64,000 nucleotides of DNA from Lutibacter sp. B1 (GTDB lineage Bacteria; Bacteroidota; Bacteroidia; Flavobacteriales; Flavobacteriaceae), in the NCBI RefSeq assembly GCF_012524075.1, contig NZ_JAAZUI010000001.1, positions 62,001 to 126,000 of the forward strand, written 5' to 3'. Shown one piece after another: positions 27,991-39,068 of this stretch. The notes beneath the pieces were generated by a model. The model saw only the letters and a program-made list of their open reading frames with translations. It did not search any database and was not told the origin of the DNA. Made by a program: the position numbers and the translations under genes. Each line of letters begins with the position of its first letter. The stretch's first letter is position 1.

Positions 27991-28018
27991 AAGGTGTTAC
28001 TTAAAAAAGTAACACCTT
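27991..28018 (-). terminator. Terminator between rpmH and carB
   Basis: AAGGTGTTACT (27991-28001) / AGTAACACCTT (28008-28018), loop TAAAAA, with Ts after it on the minus strand; ends the rpmH transcript. Confidence 0.85.
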
Positions 28019-28039
28019 CTATATAAATAATTTTATTCA

Positions 28040-28201
28040 TTATTTCTTAGGTCTTGGATCTGAAGAAACACTTAATCTCTTTCTACCTTTAGCTCTTCTT
28101 CTAGCTAAAACTTTTCTACCAGTTGCAGAAGCCATACGTTCTCTAAACCCATGTTTATTTCTTTTCTTTCTTTTTGACGGCTGATATGTTCTTTTACTCA
28201 T
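28040..28201 (-). CDS. rpmH: 50S ribosomal protein L34
   Basis: A 53-codon frame from ATG 28201 giving a very basic protein: [20 protein letters not shown], then [20 protein letters not shown] and a short tail ending PRPKK. This is the L34 signature (KRTYQPS, GFR.RM.T..GR.VL..RR.KGR..L). It is flanked by its own perfect promoter (28276-28306) and terminator (27991-28018), so it is a monocistronic unit. The rnpA gene that usually follows rpmH in bacteria is not here. Confidence 0.97.
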   Translation of the reverse strand: MSKRTYQPSKRKKRNKHGFRERMASATGRKVLARRRAKGRKRLSVSSDPRPKK

Positions 28202-28275
28202 TACAAATATCTTTAAAAAATCGTGTTTCTTTTATTCATGCTTTTTTGTAGAATACCTCTCTTTAAAAGCGTTGG

Positions 28276-28306
28276 CAAATATACAATTACTTTTGTTTAT
28301 GACAAA
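28276..28306 (-). promoter_or_regulatory. Promoter of rpmH
   Basis: On the minus strand TTTG (28303-28306), 19 bases, TATATTTG (28276-28283): a perfect Bacteroidota promoter. The predicted leader before the rpmH ATG is about 68 bases. Confidence 0.75.
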
Positions 28307-28392
28307 TAGATTTTTAAAAAAATTAAAAATAATTATTTCAGAGGTTAAAAATGAAAAAATATTTACATTTATAAAAATAAAAAATCGAAACT

Positions 28393-29268
28393 ATGTATCA
28401 AAAACCAATGCTTAAAGAAGATAGCTTAAAAAATCAAGTAATTGTTGTAACCGGAGGGGGAAGTGGTTTAGGGAAAGCTATGTCTACTTATTTTTTAGAA
28501 CTGGGAGCAAATGTTGTAATAACTTCAAGAAATATTGAAAAATTAAAAGCTGTAAAAAATGAATTAGAAGAAAAAACCGGAGGAAAAGTATTAGCTGTAC
28601 AATGTGATGTAAGAAATTACAGCGAAGTTGAAAATGTTTTACAAGCTACTTTAACCGAATTTGGCAAAGTTGACGGACTTTTAAACAACGCTGCGGGTAA
28701 TTTTATAAGTCCAACCGAACGCTTATCGGCAAATGCTTTCGATACCATTATTGATATTGTTTTAAAAGGAAGTAAAAACTGCACATTGGCTTTTGGTAAA
28801 CATTGGATTGACACTAAACAAGAAAAGTCTACTATTTTAAATATTGTAACCACGTACGCCTGGACAGGTTCGGCTTATGTAGTGCCATCAGCTACTGCAA
28901 AAGCAGGCGTATTGGCTATGACTCGATCTTTAGCTGTTGAATGGGCTAAATACGGAATACGATCTAACGCCATTGCTCCGGGTCCATTTCCAACCGAAGG
29001 CGCATGGGATAGGCTACTTCCGGGAGATTTAAAAGATAAGTTTGACATGAAAAAGAAAGTACCTGTTGGTAGAGTTGGTGAACATCAAGAATTGGCTAAT
29101 TTAGCCGCTTATCTAATGAGTGATTTTTCGGCATATATTAATGGTGAAGTAATTACTATTGATGGTGGAGAATGGCTAAAAGGAGCAGGCGAATTTAATA
29201 TGCTGGAAGCTATACCAAAAGAAATGTGGGATATGTTGGAAATGATGATACGTAGTAAAAAAAAGTAG
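28393..29268 (+). CDS. SDR oxidoreductase, 2,4-dienoyl-CoA reductase-like
   Basis: A 291-residue SDR. TGGGSGLG (20-27) binds the cofactor and NNAAG (98-102) follows. It lacks the usual YxxxK: the lysine is K170 in PSATAKAG, with S166 four residues before and Y155 fifteen before. Exactly this spacing (Tyr -15, Ser -4, Lys) is found in mammalian mitochondrial 2,4-dienoyl-CoA reductase, so NADPH-dependent reduction of unsaturated acyl-CoAs during beta-oxidation is the best assignment. Length and the ARG-free APGPFPTEGAWDRL substrate loop also fit. A TTG-started membrane gene begins 22 bases after the stop. Confidence 0.82.
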   Translation: MYQKPMLKEDSLKNQVIVVTGGGSGLGKAMSTYFLELGANVVITSRNIEKLKAVKNELEEKTGGKVLAVQCDVRNYSEVENVLQATLTEFGKVDGLLNNAAGNFISPTERLSANAFDTIIDIVLKGSKNCTLAFGKHWIDTKQEKSTILNIVTTYAWTGSAYVVPSATAKAGVLAMTRSLAVEWAKYGIRSNAIAPGPFPTEGAWDRLLPGDLKDKFDMKKKVPVGRVGEHQELANLAAYLMSDFSAYINGEVITIDGGEWLKGAGEFNMLEAIPKEMWDMLEMMIRSKKK

Positions 29269-29289
29269 TAAAATATAAAAACTGAACAA

Positions 29290-30435
29290 TTGGACATAAA
29301 GCAATTTATTAAGGAAGAAAAAATATTCTCACTAATAATTATACTATCTTTAGTTTCATCATTACGAACTCTAGTTGTTCCTCTTCAAGGTGATGAGCTA
29401 ACATATCTTAAGCTTGCCAATAACTTATTGAATGGTAAATATTACCTATTAAATAATCCTTCAACCGTTGCTCCTATTATTCCTTTTATTATTGCATTTT
29501 TTAAAATAAATGCATTTCCAATGTTAGGTTTTGCTCTAAGTAAATTGTTTCATATTGGGTTAACAATATTTGGCTTTAGATACTTATACCTATTCTTAAA
29601 AAAACAACAGATAGATAACCGTGTTATATTATCTATAATAGCACTCACCGCAGTTAACCCTATTGCAATAAACTACTTTGGAAGCCTATATCCAGAAGCA
29701 ATTTTATTCTTTTGTTTTTGGGGGTTTCTTTACTATTCTATATCAGAATGCAGTATTAAAAACTTTATAAAAATGCTTGGGTTATTTTTATTAATAAGTA
29801 TGACAAGGTATTTATATCTTGTTTTAGGAATAATTGTAATTTTCAATATTTATAGATATTATAAAACTTTTAACAAAAAAAATATATACAAACTAATAAA
29901 TTATACTATCATAATCATTTTACCTATTCTTTTTTGGGCTAAATATGTATATAATATTGAACAAAACAACTTATCCGAAATAAGTTATTTTAATAGATTT
30001 AAAACTGAAAATCAGTTCCTTTATAATGTAAAAGCTGGACTTGGAATTATTAAACATCATGAAGTTAGTAGAATAAATGGTATTCCTGCTTTTATTTCAC
30101 TTTTTGTACCAATAACTGGTTTTAGAAATTATTTGGGAAGTGTGATTTTGATTTTGGCTTTTGCTTTTGGGTATTATAAAAAAAATAATTCATTTGGAAT
30201 CAAAATCTTAATAATATCTATACTAATTACTATGCTAGGCCTTATATTTGCCGGAACAGGTTTTAGCAGATATTGGCTAATTTTATTACCTGGTTTTTTA
30301 CTAGGATATTATTTTTTAGCAACTAAATTTAATATAAATGATAAATGGTTTATTTATACATCCCAAATTATTTGTTTCATTTATATTGCTAATGAAATAC
30401 GACTCAATTTTTTAATCCTTAACAAGCATCTCTAA
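29290..30435 (+). CDS. Polytopic membrane protein, probable GT-C (GT39-like) glycosyltransferase
   Basis: A 381-residue protein with about ten hydrophobic segments. The first extracytoplasmic loop contains PLQGDELTYLKLANNLL (32-48); an acidic pair in that loop is the catalytic feature of GT-C enzymes that use polyprenyl-phosphate sugars, and a YPEAILF segment lies near 136. Start is TTG at 29290; no ATG fits. It is the first of four genes with GtrB-like, methyltransferase and GtrA-like proteins, so it is the likely final transferase of a Gtr-type cassette that adds a sugar to a periplasmic acceptor. The acceptor is unknown. Confidence 0.7.
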   Translation: MDIKQFIKEEKIFSLIIILSLVSSLRTLVVPLQGDELTYLKLANNLLNGKYYLLNNPSTVAPIIPFIIAFFKINAFPMLGFALSKLFHIGLTIFGFRYLYLFLKKQQIDNRVILSIIALTAVNPIAINYFGSLYPEAILFFCFWGFLYYSISECSIKNFIKMLGLFLLISMTRYLYLVLGIIVIFNIYRYYKTFNKKNIYKLINYTIIIILPILFWAKYVYNIEQNNLSEISYFNRFKTENQFLYNVKAGLGIIKHHEVSRINGIPAFISLFVPITGFRNYLGSVILILAFAFGYYKKNNSFGIKILIISILITMLGLIFAGTGFSRYWLILLPGFLLGYYFLATKFNINDKWFIYTSQIICFIYIANEIRLNFLILNKHL

Positions 30436-30450
30436 TTTATTTTGAACTAA

Positions 30451-31410
30451 ATGACATCAAAAAAGATAATAATATATATGCCTGCTCTCAACGAAGGGCA
30501 AACAATTTATAAGGTGCTAAAATCTGTTCCAAAAACAATAAAAGGTTTTTCTAGTTTAGAACTGTTAGTAATTAATGATGGTAGTATAGACAATACTGAA
30601 GAAGAATCTTTAAAATCTGGAGCAACTGTAATCAACCATAATTATAATAAAGGCGTTGGAAATGCTTTTCAAACAGCCTTAAACTATTCTTTAAAAGTAA
30701 ATACAGATATTTTAGTTAGTATTGATTCTGATGGACAGTTTGATGTTAATCAAATAGAAGAAATGATTTCACCCATAATAAAAAATGAAGCGGATTTTTG
30801 CATAGGAAATAGATTTAGTAATTCTAAGCCTGAAAAAATGCCTAAAATAAAATATTGGGGCAATCGTCAAATAAGTAGAATTGTTAGCTTCGTTGGGAAT
30901 TCTAAAATACAAGATGCATCCTGTGGATTTAGATCTTATTCAAGAGATTGTTTACTTAATTTAAATTTACAAGGAAGTTTTACTTATACACATGAAACCA
31001 TTTTAGATTTAGTAGATAAAGGATATAGAGTTGCACAAGTTCCTGTTAATGTAAAATATTTTGATGATAGAGTTTCTAGAGTTGCTGATAATCTATTTAA
31101 GTATGCAGTAAACACTTCATTAATCATCTTTAAATGTTTAAAAGATTACAAACCCTTACAATTTTTTTTATCAATAGCACTGTTTGTACTATTAATTTCC
31201 TTTTTTATGGGAGGTTTTGTCTTAATTCATTGGTTTAAATACGGTACAATTACACCTTATAAAAGTTTAGGAATTATAGCACTTTCCTTTTGTGGTATGT
31301 CTTTATTATTAACCATACTTGCTTTTGTAGCCGATATGCTTAACCGTATTCGAAACAATCAAGAAAAAATGTTATACCTCATAAAAAAAGATTATTTTGA
31401 AAGAGATTGA
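30451..31410 (+). CDS. GtrB/DPM-like polyprenyl-phosphate glycosyltransferase
   Basis: A 319-residue membrane-anchored GT2. The N-terminal domain has PALNEGQTI (11-19), the NDGS donor motif (42-45), SIDSDGQFD near 90 and the NRFSNSKPEKMPKIKYWGNR region near 127-146, where acceptor lipid is bound. Two C-terminal membrane segments (about 225-255 and 268-295) complete the GtrB layout. It should make a polyprenyl-phosphate-linked sugar on the cytoplasmic face for the GtrA-like protein at 31996 to carry across. It lies 15 bases after the GT-C gene. Confidence 0.88.
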   Translation: MTSKKIIIYMPALNEGQTIYKVLKSVPKTIKGFSSLELLVINDGSIDNTEEESLKSGATVINHNYNKGVGNAFQTALNYSLKVNTDILVSIDSDGQFDVNQIEEMISPIIKNEADFCIGNRFSNSKPEKMPKIKYWGNRQISRIVSFVGNSKIQDASCGFRSYSRDCLLNLNLQGSFTYTHETILDLVDKGYRVAQVPVNVKYFDDRVSRVADNLFKYAVNTSLIIFKCLKDYKPLQFFLSIALFVLLISFFMGGFVLIHWFKYGTITPYKSLGIIALSFCGMSLLLTILAFVADMLNRIRNNQEKMLYLIKKDYFERD

Positions 31411-31463
31411 TCATTCAAAACTTAATATTAGTGTAATTAAATCAAATAAATAAGGAATTTATA

Positions 31464-31988
31464 ATGAATGACATTATTGGAAAAAAATTAGAAAAAATTA
31501 GGATTGATAAAGTGATACCTCATATTGAAGGTAATCTACTAGATATAGGCTGTGGAAATAATCAATTGACTAAGACATATGGTCAAGGAATTGGTGTAGA
31601 TGTTTTCGATTGGGGAAACGTAGATATTCTTGTTGAAGACACATCTAACATCCCATTAAAAGATAAATCATTTAATACAATTACCATTATTGCAGCACTT
31701 AATCATATACCAAATAGAGATAAAGTAATTAAAGAGTGTCATAGGCTTCTTGATATAAATGGCAAACTAATAATTACAATGATACCTCCCAATATTTCAA
31801 GAATATGGCATTTTTTAAGAAAACCATGGGATATTGATCAAAAGGAAAGAGGAATGAAAGATGGGGAAGTTTTTGGTATGAAAGAGAAACAAGTTATTTC
31901 ATTAATGGAAGCAAATAAATTTAAGATAACCAAAGTTTCCTATTTCATGGCTAGAATAAACAAATTATACATTTGTCAAAAAAAATAA
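31464..31988 (+). CDS. Class I SAM-dependent methyltransferase
   Basis: A 174-residue Methyltransf_11-type protein: SAM motif I LLDIGCGNNQL (about 26-36), an acidic VDVFDW at beta-2, motif post-II SFNTITIIAALNHI (about 71-84) and a short C-terminal cap with MIPPNISRIW. It is compact and has no membrane segment. Its place between the GtrB-like and GtrA-like genes suggests it methylates the same glycan or lipid-linked intermediate; that is inference from context only. Confidence 0.85.
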   Translation: MNDIIGKKLEKIRIDKVIPHIEGNLLDIGCGNNQLTKTYGQGIGVDVFDWGNVDILVEDTSNIPLKDKSFNTITIIAALNHIPNRDKVIKECHRLLDINGKLIITMIPPNISRIWHFLRKPWDIDQKERGMKDGEVFGMKEKQVISLMEANKFKITKVSYFMARINKLYICQKK

Positions 31989-31995
31989 CAATAAA

Positions 31996-32400
31996 TTGCA
32001 ATTAAAAACATTTAAAAATATTGTAAGTAAAGAAAATAAAATATTCTTTTTGAAATATATTATTATAAGTTTACTTGGTTATCTATTTATTTTTATTGGA
32101 CTTTTCATTTTAATAAATATTTTCAAAATAAACAAATCCTTTTCTTTTTTAGTAATCTATGGAATAAACTACTTAATTTTATATATTGTACAGTTAAAGT
32201 ACTTATTTAACACTCAACATCACAATAGTAAATTAATTCGATTTGTTGGCTTTATTCTATTCTTCTATTTATTAGCAAATATATTATATAATATAGGTCT
32301 TAAACTAGAATTAAATTACTTACTATCGACCGCCCTAACAATAGTTATTTTAATGCCTTTTAGATTAATTATTTCAAAAAAAATTGTTTTTAAAGGTTAA
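31996..32400 (+). CDS. GtrA-like small membrane protein
   Basis: A 134-residue protein with four hydrophobic segments (about 21-44, 48-72, 82-104, 108-128), the size and layout of the GtrA/PF04138 family, including the LKYIIISLLGYLFIFIG start of helix 1 and a basic end, KKIVFKG. GtrA-like proteins are thought to flip polyprenyl-phosphate sugars to the periplasmic side. Start is TTG at 31996, seven bases after the methyltransferase stop. It completes the GtrA/GtrB/GT-C trio. Confidence 0.78.
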   Translation: MQLKTFKNIVSKENKIFFLKYIIISLLGYLFIFIGLFILINIFKINKSFSFLVIYGINYLILYIVQLKYLFNTQHHNSKLIRFVGFILFFYLLANILYNIGLKLELNYLLSTALTIVILMPFRLIISKKIVFKG

Positions 32401-34414
<2,014 letters not shown>

Positions 34415-34523
34415 TATAGAATCATCAATAAAAACTAAATAATAAAGATACATTTACTACATTTGTCGCGCTTTTTACTTTTTTATTGAAAAGTTTAATG
34501 ACAAACTGACATTTTAAACACAC

Positions 34524-36416
34524 ATGGAAGAAAAAAAATTCGACATCAATACACTTATAGGTTTTGTTTTAATGGGAGCTATAATGTTTTGGTGGATTTA
34601 CAGCACACAACCAACCCCTGAAGAAATAGAGGCTGAGAAAAACAAAACAGAACAAGTTAAAGAAGACACAACCGTTACAAACCCAACTACTTCAGAAATA
34701 ATTTTGCAAGCCGGTGATTCTGTAACTTTAGCTAAAGCCCAAACTGAATTAGGTTCATTTGCTTATTCTACAACTTTACCTTCTGCCAAAGATTCAGAAA
34801 CTATTTTAGAAAATGATTTACTAAAACTGGTTATTTCAAACAAAGGAGGTCAAATTAAAGAAGCTTTAATTAAAAAATATGTTACCTACGATTCTTTACC
34901 ATTATATATGATAAAAGATAACAATGCTTCTTTTAACATAAATTTTGGCACAACCGATAATAGAACTTTAAATACAAAAGACCTGTTTTTTGAACCTAGC
35001 TTAACTAAAAAAGGCGAAACACAAATACTTTCTATGAAGCTGAAAGTGTCTAACAATCAGTTTTTAGAATATCAATATGAGATAAAACCAAATGAATATA
35101 TGGTTGATTTCAATATCCGTTCACAAGGTTTAAGCAATGTTTTCAATTCTTCTCAACAAATAAATTTAGATTGGAATTTAGAAGGATTCAGACACGAGAA
35201 AAGTATCAGATACGAAAATCAACAAACTGAGTTATATTATGAAAAAGATGATGAAAATATAGATTATCTGTCAATTGGCGGAGAAGATGATGCCGAAGAG
35301 AATGATGTAAACTGGATTGCATATAAACAACATTTCTTTTCATCCATTTTAATTTCAGAACAAGCTTTTGATAATATAAAACTTAAGTCTAAAACTTTAG
35401 TAGAAGATGAAGAAGTTGACACAACTTTTACAAAAGCATTCTATTTAAAAGCACCATTAGCACTACAAGGAGGTGAATTAAATTATAATATGAATTGGTA
35501 TATTGGCCCAAACGATTACCAAATTCTAAAAAAATATGATAGAAATATCAAAGAAATCACAAATCTTGGTTGGGGAATTTTTGGTTTTATTAACCGAGCT
35601 GTATTTATTCCAGTTTTCAATTTCTTAAAAGGATTTATTGGAAATTACGGTATCATAATAATTCTATTAACAATTGTGGTAAGAATTATAATGTCTCCTT
35701 TAGTATACAAATCTTACTTGTCAAGTGCAAAAATGAAGGTTTTAAAACCTGAAATGGATGAAATAGCAAAAAAATATCCTAAGAAAGAAGATGCCATGAA
35801 ACGTCAACAAGAAACGATGGCACTTCAAAGTAAAGCTGGTGTTAGCCCGCTTTCCGGTTGTATACCTGCGCTTATACAAGCACCGGTTTTCTTTGCCTTA
35901 TTTAGATTTTTCCCTTCAAATATAGATTTACGTCAAAAAGGATTTTTATGGGCTGATGATTTATCTGCTTATGATTCTGTATTTAAATTGCCTTTTAAAA
36001 TTCCATTTTATGGAGATCACATAAGTTTATTTCCAATATTGGCTTCTATTGCTATTTTCTTTTATATGAAAATGACACAAAGTCAGCAAATGAATATGCA
36101 ACAACCTACACAAGAAGGTATGCCCGACATGCAAAAAATGATGAAAATGATGATGTACCTTTCTCCTATAATGATGCTGGTATTCTTCAATATGTATGCG
36201 AGTGGATTAAGTTTATACTATTTTGTATCTAACCTTCTTACCATTACAATTATGCTTGTGATTAAGAATTTTATTTTAGATGAAGATAAAATTCATGCTA
36301 AAATCCAAGAAAATAAAAAGAAACCTAAAAAAGAAAGTAAGTTTCGCCAACGTTTAAATGATGCCATGAAACAAGCACAAGAACAACAGGCTCAACAACA
36401 AAAAAGAAAAAAATAA
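34524..36416 (+). CDS. yidC: Membrane protein insertase YidC
   Basis: A 630-residue insertase of the Gram-negative long type: N-terminal membrane segment (about 12-27), large periplasmic domain (about 50-345), then the conserved insertase core starting NLGWGIFGFINRAVFIPVFNFL with the hydrophilic-groove arginine in LTIVVRIIMSPL, and the helical hairpin KPEMDEIAKKYPKKEDAMKRQQE. The tail is basic and glutamine-rich (QAQEQQAQQQKRKK), suited to ribosome contact. It inserts Sec-dependent and independent proteins into the inner membrane. A TACATTTG -7 box lies at 34458-34465. Confidence 0.97.
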   Translation: MEEKKFDINTLIGFVLMGAIMFWWIYSTQPTPEEIEAEKNKTEQVKEDTTVTNPTTSEIILQAGDSVTLAKAQTELGSFAYSTTLPSAKDSETILENDLLKLVISNKGGQIKEALIKKYVTYDSLPLYMIKDNNASFNINFGTTDNRTLNTKDLFFEPSLTKKGETQILSMKLKVSNNQFLEYQYEIKPNEYMVDFNIRSQGLSNVFNSSQQINLDWNLEGFRHEKSIRYENQQTELYYEKDDENIDYLSIGGEDDAEENDVNWIAYKQHFFSSILISEQAFDNIKLKSKTLVEDEEVDTTFTKAFYLKAPLALQGGELNYNMNWYIGPNDYQILKKYDRNIKEITNLGWGIFGFINRAVFIPVFNFLKGFIGNYGIIIILLTIVVRIIMSPLVYKSYLSSAKMKVLKPEMDEIAKKYPKKEDAMKRQQETMALQSKAGVSPLSGCIPALIQAPVFFALFRFFPSNIDLRQKGFLWADDLSAYDSVFKLPFKIPFYGDHISLFPILASIAIFFYMKMTQSQQMNMQQPTQEGMPDMQKMMKMMMYLSPIMMLVFFNMYASGLSLYYFVSNLLTITIMLVIKNFILDEDKIHAKIQENKKKPKKESKFRQRLNDAMKQAQEQQAQQQKRKK

Positions 36417-36438
36417 ATACTTAAATAAGTTATTTTAA

Positions 36439-36474
36439 AGTCTCAAAGAATAGTATTTCTTTGAGGCTTTTTTG
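36439..36474 (+). terminator. Terminator after yidC
   Basis: AGTCTCAAAGAA (36439-36450) pairs with TTCTTTGAGGCT (36457-36468), one G-U pair, followed by a T-run. Confidence 0.8.
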
Positions 36475-36493
36475 TTATCTTTAATTTTTTATT

Positions 36494-36928
36494 ATGACTG
36501 AACTGATTGCTAAATATAAAATATTAAAAGAACATAATTTAATAATTGAATATTACTTTGGCGATTTAGAGCTCGACTCTCTAATAAATCACAAACAAAA
36601 ACTAACTTTAGATTCTGAATTTTCTCCCGGATTTAACTGCTTTATAAATTTAAAAAATGTAACATTCAAAACTACACCTGAAGATATAACAAATTTTGTT
36701 TCTTTTATAAAAGAAAAATCTTCTGTGTTTGGGAAAAGAAGAATAGCTTTAATTAAAAATTCACCTAATCAAGTAGTTTCTACTTCATTATACAAAATAC
36801 TTCAGCAAGGAATGGACCAATCAGTAGAAATTTTTTCAACCTACGAAAAAGCATTAAAATGGCTAAATATTGATATCGATTCAAACGATATTATAAAAAT
36901 TTTACAAAAATTAAAAACAAGTAGTTAA
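36494..36928 (+). CDS. Hypothetical protein, 144 residues, possibly SpoIIAA/STAS-like
   Basis: A soluble, helix-strand protein without signal or membrane segment. The order [55 protein letters not shown] and [14 protein letters not shown] fits an alpha/beta fold of the SpoIIAA-like type (strand, helix, strand DLKNV-like, helix, strand, YEKALKWL), which is why I mention STAS; no catalytic or phosphorylated residue can be named. It ends overlapping the convergent purC by four bases. Confidence 0.65.
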   Translation: MTELIAKYKILKEHNLIIEYYFGDLELDSLINHKQKLTLDSEFSPGFNCFINLKNVTFKTTPEDITNFVSFIKEKSSVFGKRRIALIKNSPNQVVSTSLYKILQQGMDQSVEIFSTYEKALKWLNIDIDSNDIIKILQKLKTSS

Positions 36929-37878
36929 TTTTGATTTAAAAAAGTAAGCACATTATTTTCTATTCGTTGAATAATATTTGTTAAATCGGCTTTTATAAAT
37001 TTCTCTCCGGTAATATTTTCGTATAACTCAATATAGCGATTCGAAATTTCAGTAATTTTTTCTTCAGTCATTTCCGGAATTTGCTGTCCTTCTAATCCTT
37101 GAAAACCATTGGCAATTAACCACTGACGCACAAATTCTTTAGAAAGCTGTTTTTGAGCTTCTCCTCTACTTTGCCTTACTTCATAACCATCAGCATAAAA
37201 ATAACGTGAAGAATCCGGTGTATGAATTTCGTCAATCAAAACAATTTTCCCTTCTTTTGTTTTACCAAATTCATATTTAGTATCAACCAGAATTAAGCCT
37301 TGTTTTGCAGCAATTTCAGTACCTCTTTCAAATAATGCTCGGGTATATTTTTCGAGAACTTCATAATCTTCTTTTAAAACAATTCCTTTGGCAATAATAT
37401 CTTCTTTCGAAATATCAACATCGTGTAAACCTTTATCTTCTTTTGTTGATGGTGTTATAATTGGTTCAGGAAATTTATCGTTTTCTTTCATTCCTTCAGG
37501 CATTGGCACTCCGCACAATAGTCTTTTTCCCAACTTGTATTCACGTGCAGCATGACCAGACAAATAACCTCTTATAACCATTTCAACTTTAAATGGTTTG
37601 CACAAATGCCCTACTGCAACATTTGGATCGGGCACAGCAATAATCCAGTTTGGAACAATATCTTTTGTAGCTTCCATCATTTTAGAAGCTATCTGATTTA
37701 ATATCTGCCCTTTATAAGGAATTTGTTTTGGCATAATTACATCAAAAGCCGAAAGTCTGTCAGATGCAATCATTACTAAAATTTCATCGTTTATGTTATA
37801 AACCTCCCTAACTTTACCTTTATAAACCGATTTTTGATTTGGAAAGTTAAATGCCGTGTTGTTAATTGTGTTGCTCAT
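36925..37878 (-). CDS. purC: Phosphoribosylaminoimidazole-succinocarboxamide synthase
   Basis: A 317-residue SAICAR synthetase with the family landmarks: [28 protein letters not shown] near 19-46, [16 protein letters not shown] near 100, [31 protein letters not shown] near 195-226 and [19 protein letters not shown]. It joins aspartate to CAIR in purine synthesis. It is longer than E. coli PurC (237) but matches the eukaryote/Bacteroidota-type length. Same strand as phoH, 55 bases downstream of it. Confidence 0.96.
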   Translation of the reverse strand: MSNTINNTAFNFPNQKSVYKGKVREVYNINDEILVMIASDRLSAFDVIMPKQIPYKGQILNQIASKMMEATKDIVPNWIIAVPDPNVAVGHLCKPFKVEMVIRGYLSGHAAREYKLGKRLLCGVPMPEGMKENDKFPEPIITPSTKEDKGLHDVDISKEDIIAKGIVLKEDYEVLEKYTRALFERGTEIAAKQGLILVDTKYEFGKTKEGKIVLIDEIHTPDSSRYFYADGYEVRQSRGEAQKQLSKEFVRQWLIANGFQGLEGQQIPEMTEEKITEISNRYIELYENITGEKFIKADLTNIIQRIENNVLTFLNQN

Positions 37879-37933
37879 TACTTTTATAGAACCTTTTTAT
37901 ATTTTTTTTTAATAAACCAATCCTATTCGTTTA

Positions 37934-38887
37934 TTATTCATTCCCTACTTCAATACTTTTATAAGCTGAAATTATTTTCTTAACCAATCGGTGTCTAATC
38001 ACATCTTTATCATCCAAATACACAAAAGCAATTCCATCAATATCTTTTAAAGTAAGCATTGCCTCTTTTAAACCTGAAATTTGACGCTTAGGCAAATCTA
38101 CTTGACCTGGATCTCCGGTTATAATAAATTTTGCATTTTTACCCATACGCGTTAAAAACATCTTCATTTGGTTATGGGTAGTATTTTGAGCTTCATCTAA
38201 AATTACAAAAGCGTTGTCTAAAGTTCTTCCTCTCATAAATGCCAAAGGTGCAATTTGAATAATCCCTTTTTCTAAATAAGAATCTAATTTTTCAAAAGGT
38301 ATCATATCTCTTAAAGCATCATATAAAGGCTGCATGTAAGGGTCTAATTTTTCTTTTAAATCTCCCGGTAAAAAACCTAAATTTTCTCCCGATTCTACTG
38401 CCGGACGAGTTAAAACAATCCTTCTTACTTCTTTTTCTTTCAAAGCTTTTACTGCCAAAGCAACAGCTGTGTATGTTTTTCCGGTTCCTGCAGGGCCAAT
38501 TGCAAAAAGCATATCGTTTTTATCCATCAGCTCAACCATTTTTCTCTGGTTAACTGTTTGAGCTTTAATTAACCTTCCGCTAACACCATGAACCAAAACA
38601 CCATCTGCAACTTTTGAAGTTTTATGCTCATTTCCATTCGATGTTAATAAACGTTCAATACTATTTTCATCCAATTTATTATAACGATTGAAATATGCAA
38701 TAAGCATTTCCAGTTTTTTTTCAAATTCGTCAAGAATTTCTGGTTCACCGTAAATTTTAAGATTTGTGCCTCTAGCTACAATTTTTAATTTTGGATAAAA
38801 TTTGCGTAGTATATCTACGTTAGAATTTTGGGTTCCAAATAATTCATTTGGATTAATTTCTGTAAGTTCAATAATACGTTCGTTCAA
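37934..38887 (-). CDS. PhoH family ATPase
   Basis: A 317-residue PhoH-like protein. An N-terminal KH-like part (about 1-70) precedes the P-loop domain with GPAGTGKT (131-138), LTRPAVESGENLGFLPGDLKEK near 160, ILDEAQN near 229 and the FIITGDPGQVDLP motif. PhoH proteins are predicted ATPases/helicase-like factors acting with RNA and YbeY-type enzymes; the exact role is unsettled. Start is TTG at 38887 (MNERIIELTEINPNELFG); no ATG is available nearby. Confidence 0.92.
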   Translation of the reverse strand: MNERIIELTEINPNELFGTQNSNVDILRKFYPKLKIVARGTNLKIYGEPEILDEFEKKLEMLIAYFNRYNKLDENSIERLLTSNGNEHKTSKVADGVLVHGVSGRLIKAQTVNQRKMVELMDKNDMLFAIGPAGTGKTYTAVALAVKALKEKEVRRIVLTRPAVESGENLGFLPGDLKEKLDPYMQPLYDALRDMIPFEKLDSYLEKGIIQIAPLAFMRGRTLDNAFVILDEAQNTTHNQMKMFLTRMGKNAKFIITGDPGQVDLPKRQISGLKEAMLTLKDIDGIAFVYLDDKDVIRHRLVKKIISAYKSIEVGNE

Positions 38888-39005
38888 ATGGCGCGTTGTT
38901 AAGTTTTAATATAAAATTAGTTTTACAATAACCGAATATTTGATTAGATTTGCTTAACAAATGTAATAAATATCAAATTACAAAAATTAAATCTTAGTTA
39001 ATAAG

Positions 39006-39036
39006 TTTTAAACATTTTATTAAGGATTTACTTTTG
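39006..39036 (+). promoter_or_regulatory. Probable promoter of the SAM hydrolase-gld operon
   Basis: TACTTTTG (39029-39036) preceded at 19 bases by TTTT (39006-39009), one base off TTTG; 32 bases before the ATG at 39069. Confidence 0.5.
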
Positions 39037-39068
39037 TTTTTCACTTAAATATTTACCCACATAATTAT

